NCBI GenBank assembly: GCA_965212075.1
Contig: OZ243043.1
Span: 124,001-188,000 of the forward strand
DNA length: 64,000 nt
Reading direction: 5' to 3'
From: CBDBUR01 sp965212075
Lineage (GTDB): Bacteria; Pseudomonadota; Alphaproteobacteria; JAPOUT01; G958296285
The notes under the pieces are model-generated. The model saw only the letters and a program-made list of their open reading frames with translations. It ran no database searches and had not been told where the DNA came from. Below, in pieces: positions 8,220-16,233 of the stretch. Each line of letters begins with the position of its first letter. The stretch's first letter is position 1. The position numbers and the translations under genes were made by a program.

Positions 8220-9558
8220 ATATTACAATCCTTACTGCTTCACGAACATCAAAACCTAAGAACCCCATACTTTTGATGACTCGACTATTGACTGGTGGCA
8301 CTTTAGGGTCAGGCCACCCAATAAGTTCCATTACAGAAGCTATACCTAATCTTTCTAATTTATATTTGTCTTTGTTGGCGCAGTTATAGACTCGCACAGT
8401 TATGTCATCTTGTTGATCATGCAATAAATATGAAATTGTTTTTTTAGCTTTTTCTAATGTATTTTTTTTATAGAAATTCTTCTTAAAATTTTCCTTGTTC
8501 CCCCCATAACGAATTTGCATTGAGAGAGTATGACAACAAGACAATGTCTCAAGCAGTTCATCTTGTGATAGGCCATTTATTTTTTCTTCGCTAGCAAAGT
8601 TTTTTCCTATCTTACTGCATCGCTCGAACCCATCTTCGGGACTTGATGAATCTTTTAGCTGATTTGGATCAGAGAGAAGATATTCATCTATAAGAGAAAG
8701 AATTTTATCTTTTCGCTGGTTTTTATCAGGAATTCTAGGGGGTTTTTCCTTTTTCCATTTTTTTTCGAGAATATGCTTTATTCTTATCCAGCCAAGAAAA
8801 AAGAAAATTTCGGTTTTAAGATCTGAACCCACTTTTTCAAAGTCCGAATGACGACGATTTGTGGATTTATAAATTTCCTCTATTTCCTGATGATCACGGA
8901 TTAACCCTTCATACATGAGTCGGAAGTCTTCAGGTACACCGTCCTCTTTTTTTGCCGGGTTGCCCCCTTGATTAGTAATGGTAGGGGGGTGAGCCTTGGC
9001 CAAACCCTCATTCCTAAGCATTTTTCTAAATTCAACATCTTCCTTGTCAGAATTTCTTTGCCTTTGTTGTTCTTTGAATGCGTTGCGAGTATTCTTAAAC
9101 TTATCAAGCGACGATTGATTTAATTTTTCTGCGTTTTCATTTTCCCAAAGTTCATCAAATAATTTTACAAGCATTTCAAAGCGATCACCCTCTCCCTGCT
9201 CAAAAACGACGGAGGCTTCTCTGTTCTTTGTTAAACCGCTTTGAGTGAGGTTGGCAGAACCCACAAGGGCGCGTTCGCCAATAATGTAGAATTTTGCATG
9301 AAATGTATTTTCAGTGTAGTAACGCACGGACACATTGTCATCTATGGCTTTTTGAAGCTCATCTGGAGAGGTAGTCGGGCAAAGTTTAACTAACAAGGAA
9401 ACTTCATAATCCTTATTTATCAATTCCCGAATAGGTTTATAAAAAGTGAAAAAAGGGCAGGCTAGCTGTGCTTTTTTATTTTCTCCAGACTGAGGGGTAA
9501 AAAATCTTGATGTCAAATCGGTTTCTTCTGAATTTGTATAAAAATTTTTCATTGCCAT
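8218..9558 (-). CDS. Phospholipase-D-fold (single HKD) nuclease, probable restriction endonuclease
   Basis: Protein of 446 residues with an N-terminal phospholipase-D-type nuclease domain (about 15-150). The catalytic signature is H87-x-K89, then GSANLTQSGL with N103, and E114. Only one HKD motif is present, as in the dimeric restriction enzymes BfiI and BmrI and the NgoFVII group. Residues 150-446 are charged and helical and I do not recognise them; they may recognise DNA. Composition is strongly A/T-rich, unlike neighbouring ilvD and xthA. Two m4C-type methylases lie 1.8-5.6 kb away, which fits a type IIS restriction system. A run of ten G residues lies 7 bases upstream of the start on the coding strand. 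Another role such as phage defence without modification remains possible. Confidence 0.72.
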   Translation of the reverse strand: MAMKNFYTNSEETDLTSRFFTPQSGENKKAQLACPFFTFYKPIRELINKDYEVSLLVKLCPTTSPDELQKAIDDNVSVRYYTENTFHAKFYIIGERALVGSANLTQSGLTKNREASVVFEQGEGDRFEMLVKLFDELWENENAEKLNQSSLDKFKNTRNAFKEQQRQRNSDKEDVEFRKMLRNEGLAKAHPPTITNQGGNPAKKEDGVPEDFRLMYEGLIRDHQEIEEIYKSTNRRHSDFEKVGSDLKTEIFFFLGWIRIKHILEKKWKKEKPPRIPDKNQRKDKILSLIDEYLLSDPNQLKDSSSPEDGFERCSKIGKNFASEEKINGLSQDELLETLSCCHTLSMQIRYGGNKENFKKNFYKKNTLEKAKKTISYLLHDQQDDITVRVYNCANKDKYKLERLGIASVMELIGWPDPKVPPVNSRVIKSMGFLGFDVREAVRIVI

Positions 9559-9565
9559 GGTGTAT

Positions 9566-9575
9566 CCCCCCCCCC
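9566..9575 (-). repeat. G10 homopolymer in the leader of the HKD nuclease gene
   Basis: Ten consecutive C on the plus strand, read as G10 on the coding strand, lie 7 bases before the nuclease ATG, where the ribosome-binding site should be. No other Shine-Dalgarno sequence is visible. Two TATAAT hexamers (complement of 9593-9598 and 9603-9608) lie just upstream, so the tract is probably in the 5' untranslated region. I found no convincing -35 element. Homopolymers of this length are prone to slipped-strand length changes. Confidence 0.85.
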
Positions 9576-9625
9576 ATTCTCTTGTGTGATTTATTATAGA
9601 TGATTATAAGATTCAAAACTAATTC

Positions 9626-10396
9626 TTATGCTAGCTCCACCCAGACCGGCACATGATCGGAGGGTTTTTCTTGGCCGCGCATATTTTTGTCTATGCTGGC
9701 ACCGGTGAGTTGGTCGGCGGCAGCCGGTGAAAGCAAAATATGATCAATGCGGATGCCGTGATTTTTTGGCCAAGCGCCTTTTTGATAATCCCAGAATGTG
9801 TAATTTTCTTCGCCGTCATGGGTAGCGGCGAGCGCATCGGTGAGGCCCAGCCATAAGAGCCGCCGCCACGCGGCCTTGATTTCGGGCAGATAGAGGGCGT
9901 CATTTTGCCATCCTTGATCGTCCCAGACATCGTCGGCGCTGGGGATGATGTTGTAATCACCGGCCAGCACGAATTTATCTTCGCGCGCGAGCAGGTCTTG
10001 CGCGTGGGCATGGAGTTTTTCAAGCCAAGAGATTTTATAGGGGAGCTTATCGCTATCCACCGGATTGCCGTTCGGCACATAGATTGAGGCGACGCGAATA
10101 TCATTGACAACCGCTTCAATATATCGCGCCTGCGGGTCTTTTTTTAATTTTGGCAGATGGGTGGTGACATTTTTTATCTCAGCGCGCGCGATGATCGCGA
10201 CGCCATTATAGCTTTTCTGGCCATGGAAGGCGACCTGCCAGCCTTCTTTGGCAAAGGCGCTTTGGGGGAAATCTTCGTCGGTGCATTTGGTTTCTTGGAG
10301 GCAGAGTATATCGGGCTGGTTTTTGCTGAGCCACGCCATCACATGATCAAGCCGCATGCGCAGCGAATTGACGTTCCAACTCGCAATCCGGGTCAT
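9626..10396 (-). CDS. xthA: Exodeoxyribonuclease III (AP endonuclease)
   Basis: Base-excision-repair nuclease that cleaves 5' to abasic sites and removes 3' blocking groups. At 256 residues it has the full endonuclease/exonuclease/phosphatase fold: WNVNSLRMRLDH at the N-terminus, QETKC with metal-binding E35, the GDYNI segment, and the terminal SDHVPVWVEL with the catalytic histidine. The ATG overlaps the stop of the upstream membrane-protein gene (ATGA), so the two are co-transcribed. erpA lies further upstream on the same strand. Confidence 0.96.
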   Translation of the reverse strand: MTRIASWNVNSLRMRLDHVMAWLSKNQPDILCLQETKCTDEDFPQSAFAKEGWQVAFHGQKSYNGVAIIARAEIKNVTTHLPKLKKDPQARYIEAVVNDIRVASIYVPNGNPVDSDKLPYKISWLEKLHAHAQDLLAREDKFVLAGDYNIIPSADDVWDDQGWQNDALYLPEIKAAWRRLLWLGLTDALAATHDGEENYTFWDYQKGAWPKNHGIRIDHILLSPAAADQLTGASIDKNMRGQEKPSDHVPVWVELA

Positions 10397-10779
10397 TTTT
10401 TAATCTCGTCAAACTTGTGGCGATAGATTAAATAAAGCGTGCTGAGCCAGAGCAGGAGATAGAGGGAGAAGATCACAAGGGTAAAACTTGCAATGATATG
10501 ATCGGGCAATTGCCCTCCGATGAGGGCATATTTTACGGCTAAGCCTTCTTTGGTCAATTCGTTCAAATAGACAAGATTGATCATTGATTTTGCTCCGATG
10601 GTAAAGAGAGTCAGAGAATAAAGGACGGAGATTGAATGGCGGATGGGCAGATTGTCTGAGTCGCGCAGCCAATAGATTCCGACATAGACGCCGAACTGGA
10701 TGGCCGCGTAGGACAAAAACAGCAAAGCGGTATCCTGTCCGTAGAGGAAGGTGAGATATTCATATTCAAAATGGTTCAT
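10393..10779 (-). CDS. Small multi-pass membrane protein of unknown function
   Basis: Protein of 128 residues with four hydrophobic segments (about 16-37, 47-66, 81-98 and 99-119) and a charged C-terminal tail (YRHKFDEIKK). I recognise no family. It sits between erpA, 27 bases upstream, and xthA, which it overlaps by 4 bases. All three are on the minus strand and could form one transcript. Membrane location is inferred from hydrophobicity only. Confidence 0.72.
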   Translation of the reverse strand: MNHFEYEYLTFLYGQDTALLFLSYAAIQFGVYVGIYWLRDSDNLPIRHSISVLYSLTLFTIGAKSMINLVYLNELTKEGLAVKYALIGGQLPDHIIASFTLVIFSLYLLLWLSTLYLIYRHKFDEIKK

Positions 10780-10806
10780 CTCGTGCGGGCCGCGCGCGTC
10801 AAGAGG

Positions 10807-11151
10807 TCAAACCGCAAACGAAGCGCCGCATCCGCATCCCGAGACGGCGTTGGGATTTTTGACGCGGAAATAGGAGCCGATCGGCTCTTGGACATAATCC
10901 AGCTCAGCGCCTTCGAGGTAGGGCAGCGAGAGCGGATCGACGACCATCGTCGCGCCGTTGCGGGTGATGACGAGGTCATCGGGTTTCGGCTGCTTTTCGA
11001 GCGCGAACTCATATTGGAATCCGGAGCATCCGCCGCCCATCACGGCGAGTCGCAATATCGCCGCGCCGTCATTTTTGCCGCTGACGATGTCGCAGATGCG
11101 CTGTGCTGCGTCGGCGCTCATCTGGATGTTTGAGGGTGATATATCGGTCAT
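10807..11151 (-). CDS. erpA: Iron-sulfur cluster insertion protein ErpA (HesB/IscA family)
   Basis: A-type carrier that delivers Fe-S clusters to apo-proteins. It has 114 residues, normal for the family, and the three conserved cysteines: C42 in GGGCSGF, and C106 and C108 in the C-terminal SGCGCGASF. Its clients in this window could include IlvD and IspG, which carry cluster-ligand cysteines. It is divergent from argS with 59 bases between the starts. The ErpA rather than SufA/IscA assignment is by overall similarity and by its place near xthA. Confidence 0.93.
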   Translation of the reverse strand: MTDISPSNIQMSADAAQRICDIVSGKNDGAAILRLAVMGGGCSGFQYEFALEKQPKPDDLVITRNGATMVVDPLSLPYLEGAELDYVQEPIGSYFRVKNPNAVSGCGCGASFAV

Positions 11152-11210
11152 AACCTTATTTTATACCAAATCATTCTATGCGAAACCTTATATGTGGTGC
11201 ATAACAGGCT

Positions 11211-12992
11211 ATGGCGCAAGATATGGACATATATAGCCGGTTGCGCGGCGTTTTATGCGCGCGGCTTGCGGGGCTTGATGGGCTGGCGGGGCTTGATCTG
11301 TCGGCGGTGGTGCTGACTCCGCCGCGCGAGGCCGCTCACGGCGATATGGCGACCAATGCCGCATTGGTGCTGGCCAAGCCGAGCGGCAAAAATCCGCGTG
11401 AATTGGCCGAGATGATCGCGGCGTCGCTGGCAGACGTCGCCGAGATCGAGCGGGTCGAGATCGCCGGGCCGGGCTTCATCAATTTATCTCTGCCGCCGCT
11501 TTTATGGCAGAAAGAGCTGGCCGTGCTTCTCGCGGCGGGCGACAGATATGGGGCCAGCGATATGGGTGCTGGGGAGCGGGTCAATATAGAATATGTGTCG
11601 GCCAATCCGACCGGCCCGCTGCATATCGGCCATGCGCGCGGCGCGGTCTTTGGCGATGCGCTCGCGCGGCTGATGGCCTATGCCGGCTATGACGTGACCC
11701 GCGAATATTATGTCAATGATGAGGGCGCGCAGATTGAGGCGCTGGCGCAATCGGTTTTTTTGCGCGCCCGCCAAGCGATGGACAAGACGATGGGCGAAGA
11801 GATTGAGATTCCCGAAAATTTATACCCGGGGGATTATTTAATTCCGATTGGCCGCCAGCTCGCTGAGGAGCATGGCGCGGCGCTGCTGGATATGGATGAG
11901 GCAAAGCGGCGCGATCTTTTGAGCAAGCAGGCCGTTGCGGCGATGATGGAGGGGATCAAAGAAGATTTATCCGCGCTGGATGTCAGCCATGATGTGTTTA
12001 CCTATGAAAGCGCGCTCTATTGCTCCGGCGCGGTGGAGGCGGCGGTGGATTTTCTGCAAAAAAAGAATCTCGTTTTTGAAGGCGCGCTCGCACCCCCGAA
12101 GGGAAAAAAATCGGACGATTGGGAAGCGCGGGTGCAAACCTTATTTCGCGCGAGCGATTATGGCGATGACAGCGACCGCGCGCTGCGCAAGGAGGACGGC
12201 TCGTGGACTTATTTTGCCAGCGACATGGCCTATCATTATGACAAATATCGCCGCGGCTTCAAGCGGATGATCAATGTGTTCGGCGCTGACCATGGCGGCT
12301 ATGTCAAAAGATTGCGCGCTGCGGTGCGTACTTTGTCGGATGATAAGGCGCAGCTTGATGTTCTTTTGATTCACCTTGTGCGCTTTGTTGAAGATGGCGT
12401 CTCGGCGCAAATGTCGAAGCGCGCGGGGAGTTTTTTAACCTTGCGCGCGCTCATTGACGAGATCGGCTGCGATGCGGCGCGCTTCATCATGCTCACGCGC
12501 AAGAGCGACGCGCCTTTGGATATTGATCTTCAGCTTCTCAAAGAGCAGTCCAATGACAATCCGGTTTTTTATGTTCAATATGCTCATGCGCGCTGCTGCT
12601 CGGTTTTGCGCAAGGCGGGCTGGGCGTCTAATAATCCTGAGCCGGCGATATTGGACAAAGCGCTTTTCTTAAAAGACGAGGCCGAGTTCGCTTTGATGCG
12701 CCTATTGTGCGAATTGCCGCGCGAGATCAAGGCTGCGGCGCGCGCCGCCGAGCCGCATCGAATCGCTTTTTATCTGCGCGCGGTCGCGGGCGCGCTTCAT
12801 GCTTTATGGAATAAAGGCAAGGAAGATCCGGCCTTGCGGTTCATCGCTGGCGATGAGGCTCAACAAAAAGGCTCATCTGATGATAATATGGACGCTGTAT
12901 TGCAGGCACGGCTTTGTTTGATTCGTGCAACGCAGCAGATTCTTGCAAACGGACTTCATCTGATGGGCGTGCGTCCGGTTGAGGAGATGTGA
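11211..12992 (+). CDS. argS: Arginyl-tRNA synthetase
   Basis: Class I synthetase that charges tRNA-Arg, 593 residues. It has the N-terminal Add-1 tRNA-binding domain, ANPTGPLHIGH with HIGH at 138-141, a degenerate KMSKS loop QMSKR at 400-404 (normal for ArgS), and the C-terminal DALR anticodon-binding domain (NPVFYVQYAHAR onward). It is followed by a SPOR-domain gene and nagZ, as in other alphaproteobacteria. Confidence 0.97.
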   Translation: MAQDMDIYSRLRGVLCARLAGLDGLAGLDLSAVVLTPPREAAHGDMATNAALVLAKPSGKNPRELAEMIAASLADVAEIERVEIAGPGFINLSLPPLLWQKELAVLLAAGDRYGASDMGAGERVNIEYVSANPTGPLHIGHARGAVFGDALARLMAYAGYDVTREYYVNDEGAQIEALAQSVFLRARQAMDKTMGEEIEIPENLYPGDYLIPIGRQLAEEHGAALLDMDEAKRRDLLSKQAVAAMMEGIKEDLSALDVSHDVFTYESALYCSGAVEAAVDFLQKKNLVFEGALAPPKGKKSDDWEARVQTLFRASDYGDDSDRALRKEDGSWTYFASDMAYHYDKYRRGFKRMINVFGADHGGYVKRLRAAVRTLSDDKAQLDVLLIHLVRFVEDGVSAQMSKRAGSFLTLRALIDEIGCDAARFIMLTRKSDAPLDIDLQLLKEQSNDNPVFYVQYAHARCCSVLRKAGWASNNPEPAILDKALFLKDEAEFALMRLLCELPREIKAAARAAEPHRIAFYLRAVAGALHALWNKGKEDPALRFIAGDEAQQKGSSDDNMDAVLQARLCLIRATQQILANGLHLMGVRPVEEM

Positions 12993-13020
12993 TGAGTCGC
13001 CTTTAATGAAAATATGATGA

Positions 13021-13048
13021 GCAGAAACATCTAAGCAGAAACATTTAT
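13021..13048 (+). repeat. 14-bp imperfect tandem duplication before the SPOR gene
   Basis: GCAGAAACATCTAA (13021-13034) is followed directly by GCAGAAACATTTAT (13035-13048). The second copy runs into the ATG of the SPOR-domain gene at 13047. No strong ribosome-binding sequence is seen in this junction. Confidence 0.8.
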
Positions 13049-13757
13049 GAGTGAGATTCCCCCGCCTATTGACTCCCGCCGTCCGCCGCCGCTGCGGCCG
13101 CTGCCGATCGCGGCACCGCGCTCTCTGCGCCGTCACTGGCGTCATCGCGGCGGAGTCATAACCGGCGCGGTGATCATGCTGCTTGCTTTGTCCACGCTTT
13201 ATTTTCGTGCGCCTGAAGATCAGGATGCGCCTTCACCCGAAAGCGAGATTCCTCTACCCGCTTCACCCGCGCCGCCGCCGGAAATGGCTTTACCCGAACA
13301 GGCATCGCCTGAACAGGCATCACCTGAAGAGGTGCCGCCTGAACAAGCACCGCCGGAAACGACATCGCCTGAACAGGCAGCGCCTGAAGAGGCTTTACCT
13401 GAAATTAATCTCGCTCCGGAAGTCATATTGCCCGAGGAGCCGGATCAGCCATTACCGCCTGCGGCTTCACCGGATTCTTCACCGGATTTAGAGGAGCGTC
13501 CTGCGCTTACGGGCTATGTGATTCAGCTCGCTGCCGCGCGCAGCGAAGAGGCGGCACAAAATCATTTGAGAGAGCTGCAGGCTGATCATCAGGATTTGTT
13601 GGGAAATCTGTCGGCGGAGATTCAAAAGGCCGCTTTGGCCGAACGCGGTATATTTTATCGGCTTTATGTCGGTCCCTTTGCCGATAGGGAGGCAGCGCAA
13701 AATCTCTGTGCGGCGTTGAAGGAGAAAGGTCAAGATTGTTTTGTCAGAAAATTATGA
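13047..13757 (+). CDS. SPOR-domain protein with TM anchor and PEQAS-type repeats
   Basis: Protein of 236 residues in three parts. A cytoplasmic Pro/Arg-rich N-terminus (1-35) is followed by one membrane helix (about 36-54). A periplasmic linker then holds seven tandem five-residue units of the PEQAS/PEEAL type (residues 83-117, bases 13293-13397). A C-terminal SPOR domain (about 150-236) begins GYVIQLAAARSEE and ends RLYVGPF...LCAALKEKGQDCFV. SPOR domains bind denuded septal peptidoglycan, so a role in division or wall remodelling is likely. Its neighbour nagZ acts on peptidoglycan fragments. The 3' end overlaps the TTG start of nagZ by 17 bases. Confidence 0.88.
   Translation: MSEIPPPIDSRRPPPLRPLPIAAPRSLRRHWRHRGGVITGAVIMLLALSTLYFRAPEDQDAPSPESEIPLPASPAPPPEMALPEQASPEQASPEEVPPEQAPPETTSPEQAAPEEALPEINLAPEVILPEEPDQPLPPAASPDSSPDLEERPALTGYVIQLAAARSEEAAQNHLRELQADHQDLLGNLSAEIQKAALAERGIFYRLYVGPFADREAAQNLCAALKEKGQDCFVRKL
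13293..13397 (+). repeat. Seven 15-bp in-frame repeats encoding PEQAS-like units
   Basis: Tandem 15-base units of the type CCTGAACAGGCATCG encode seven diverged pentapeptides in the periplasmic linker of the SPOR protein. The degeneracy between units is mostly at third codon positions and at the last two residues. Confidence 0.9.
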
Positions 13758-14790
13758 AAATGCCAAAAATTGCGCGCCGATCATTTTTGGCTGTGCGGGA
13801 TTGAGATTAACGTCAGCGGAGCGGGATTTTTTTCATCACACGCGCCCGCTGGGGTTTATTTTGTTTGAACGCAATTGTTCAACGCCGGATCAGGTGAGAC
13901 GGCTGACGCAAGATTTGCAGGAAAGTGCTGCTTTTGACGATTTACTGATTTTGATAGATCAAGAAGGCGGCAAAGTGGCGCGGCTGAAGCCGCCGCACTG
14001 GCCGCGATTTCCGGCGGCGCGCGATTATGGGGCGCTTTATCAGCGGGATAAAGAGGCGGCGAAGGAAGGCGTTTATATTGGCGCGCGGCTGATGGCCGAT
14101 GAGCTGGCGCGGCTGGGCATCAATGTGAATTGCCTGCCGGTGCTAGATGTGCCGACGCAAGATGCCGATCCGGTGATCGGCAGCCGTGCCTATAGCGACC
14201 AGCCGGAAATTGTGGCCGATTTGGGTCAATGCGCGGCGGCGGGGTTGCGCGCGGGTGGAGTTTTGCCGGTCATCAAACATATACCCGGTCATGGCCGCGC
14301 GCGCGCGGACAGCCATTTGGCCTGTCCGGTGGTTGAGGCTTCGGTTAAGGATTTGGCGGCGGATTTTCTGCCTTTTCGGGCTTTGTCTGACCAGCCCATC
14401 GCGATGACGGCGCATGTGATCTATTCTGCGCTTGATCCGGTTCATCCGGCGACCTTATCCCGACGAATCATTAACGATATTGTGCGGGAACAGATCGGAT
14501 TTGACGGCCTGTTAATCAGTGATGATCTCTCAATGGGTGCGCTGAGGGGGACTTTGCGCGATCGCGCCGTTGCGGCACTCGCGGCGGGCTGCGACATTGT
14601 GCTACATTGTTCAGGTGATTTGGATGAGATGCGCAGCATCGCAGTCGGTCTGCCAGCGGCGCATTCAAAGACGGTCGCTCGTCTCGTGCGGGCATCGGCG
14701 TCTTTAAGTGCAGATCATATAGCCTCCGCTGAATTATGGGCGAGGTTTGAGCAATGGTCTAACCGAGCGGGTTATCAAGATGGCGAATGA
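13741..14790 (+). CDS. nagZ: Beta-N-acetylhexosaminidase NagZ
   Basis: Glycoside hydrolase family 3 enzyme, 349 residues. It removes N-acetylglucosamine from anhydro-muropeptides in cytoplasmic cell-wall recycling. The family signature KHIPGHGRARADSH starts at K179 and contains the Asp-His catalytic dyad region. FDGLLISDDLSMGAL carries the nucleophile aspartate. The only start before the conserved domain is TTG at 13741; no in-frame ATG precedes the conserved CAPIIFGCAGLRL segment. It overlaps the SPOR gene upstream and scpA downstream, which suggests one operon through scpB. Confidence 0.94.
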   Translation: MSENYENAKNCAPIIFGCAGLRLTSAERDFFHHTRPLGFILFERNCSTPDQVRRLTQDLQESAAFDDLLILIDQEGGKVARLKPPHWPRFPAARDYGALYQRDKEAAKEGVYIGARLMADELARLGINVNCLPVLDVPTQDADPVIGSRAYSDQPEIVADLGQCAAAGLRAGGVLPVIKHIPGHGRARADSHLACPVVEASVKDLAADFLPFRALSDQPIAMTAHVIYSALDPVHPATLSRRIINDIVREQIGFDGLLISDDLSMGALRGTLRDRAVAALAAGCDIVLHCSGDLDEMRSIAVGLPAAHSKTVARLVRASASLSADHIASAELWARFEQWSNRAGYQDGE

Positions 14791-15595
14791 AGCTGAAAAT
14801 TTCGATTTTGACACACCGCAGGATGCCAGCGCGCAATTTGTTGTGGATGTTGACGGATTTGAAGGCCCGCTGGATCTCTTGCTGGAGCTTTCGCGCAAGC
14901 AGAAAGTTGACATAACGAAAATATCAATTTTGGCTTTGGCGGAGCAATATCTAGCCTTTGTTGAGCGCGTTCGCCGCGCGCATTTAGATTTGGCCGCCGA
15001 ATATCTGGTGATGGCGGCCTATCTGGCCTATCTGAAATCATATTTGCTGCTGCCCAAAGATGAAGAGGAGGAAGGCGAGCTTGATGCGCAAACGCAGGCT
15101 GAGATTCTCGCTTGGCGGCTTGCGCGCAAACAGGCGATGCTTGATGCGAGTGGGGATCTGATGGCGCGGCCTCGTCTGGGTGTGGATGTTTTGTCGTGCG
15201 GTCGTCCGGAGGGGATTCGTCTTGTGCGCGCGCCGGTCTGGCAGGATGACCTCAACGGCTTGGTGCTGGCCTATGCTTCACAAAAAGCGCGGCGCGGCGC
15301 GGGCAAGGCCTATCGCGTGACGCGCGCGCCGGTGATGACCGTTGAGGATGCGTTTAAGATATTGTCTAAAAAACTGCAGCTATCTGTCTCATGGGAAAGG
15401 CTGGAGGCGTGGCTGCCGGATATTTTGGCGGCGTCGCGCCGCTCGGCGCTGGCGAGCTCATTTTCGGCGATGCTGATTATGGCCAAAGATGGCCTCATTG
15501 AACTGCGCCAAGATCATCCTTTTGATACGATCTATCTGCGCTCGCGCAAATCTTTAAGCCAGAAAATGAATCAAAAAATAGGCCATGCCGCATGA
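14780..15595 (+). CDS. scpA: Segregation and condensation protein A
   Basis: Kleisin subunit of the bacterial SMC condensin complex, which links the SMC heads and binds ScpB. The frame can also start at TTG 14747 (282 residues). I prefer ATG 14780 (271 residues), which overlaps nagZ by 11 bases and removes a non-conserved tail. The N-terminal kleisin signature FEGPLDLLLELSRKQKVD is followed by a helical domain and a C-terminal winged helix (FSAMLIMAKDGLIELRQ). The stop overlaps scpB (ATGA). Confidence 0.93.
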   Translation: MANEAENFDFDTPQDASAQFVVDVDGFEGPLDLLLELSRKQKVDITKISILALAEQYLAFVERVRRAHLDLAAEYLVMAAYLAYLKSYLLLPKDEEEEGELDAQTQAEILAWRLARKQAMLDASGDLMARPRLGVDVLSCGRPEGIRLVRAPVWQDDLNGLVLAYASQKARRGAGKAYRVTRAPVMTVEDAFKILSKKLQLSVSWERLEAWLPDILAASRRSALASSFSAMLIMAKDGLIELRQDHPFDTIYLRSRKSLSQKMNQKIGHAA

Positions 15596-16233
15596 GCGCG
15601 CCGCATTTAGCTCAAAGTTTTTCAGATCAAAATTTTGCGGATCAAAATCAAGAGCTGCGCATTATTGAAGCGGTGCTGTTTGCAGCGTCCGAGCCTTTGG
15701 ATGAAGCCAGTCTGGCCGCGCATCTGCCCGAAGGCGCGGATGTTCCCGCTTTGCTTGAGCAGCTAAGCGCGCTTTATGCGGGGCGCGGCATCGTGCTCGC
15801 ACAGCGCGGAGGCCGCTGGCTGTTCCACACCGCCGAAGATCTCAGCGCCGTGCTTGAGCGGCATAAAAAAACACCACGGCGATTGTCGCGCGCGGCTCTG
15901 GAAACTTTGGCGACCATCGCCTATCACCAGCCGATCACGCGCGCCGAAATTGAGGACATTCGCGGCGTATCTCTTTCGGCTGGCACTTTGGATAAGCTGC
16001 TTGAAATTGGCTGGATCAAAATGCTGGGCAAGCGCGATGTGCTCGGCCATCCGGTGATTTATGGCACGAGCAGTTCGTTCTTGCAGCATTTCGGACTGGC
16101 CTCAATAGATGATCTGCCCAACCTTGACGAACTCCGCGCTGCGGGGCTGATTGAAATAACACCGCCAATGTTGAAAGAATCCGAAACATCTGACAGCGAA
16201 GCGCTGTCGGCATCAGATGTTGATCCGGCTTGA
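15592..16233 (+). CDS. scpB: Segregation and condensation protein B
   Basis: ScpB subunit of the SMC-ScpAB condensin, a dimer of tandem winged helices. It has 213 residues and the family signatures IIEAVLFAASEPLDE at the N-terminus and LSRAALETLATIAYHQPITRAEIEDIRGV in the centre. It starts inside the scpA stop. Its 3' end overlaps the next gene, an ABC ATPase, by 17 bases if that gene starts at its ATG. Confidence 0.94.
   Translation: MSAPHLAQSFSDQNFADQNQELRIIEAVLFAASEPLDEASLAAHLPEGADVPALLEQLSALYAGRGIVLAQRGGRWLFHTAEDLSAVLERHKKTPRRLSRAALETLATIAYHQPITRAEIEDIRGVSLSAGTLDKLLEIGWIKMLGKRDVLGHPVIYGTSSSFLQHFGLASIDDLPNLDELRAAGLIEITPPMLKESETSDSEALSASDVDPA

Noticed and set aside
13293..13397. Repeat array considered as CRISPR-like
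   Set aside because: Units are 15 bp, directly adjacent without spacers, and in frame within the SPOR protein linker.
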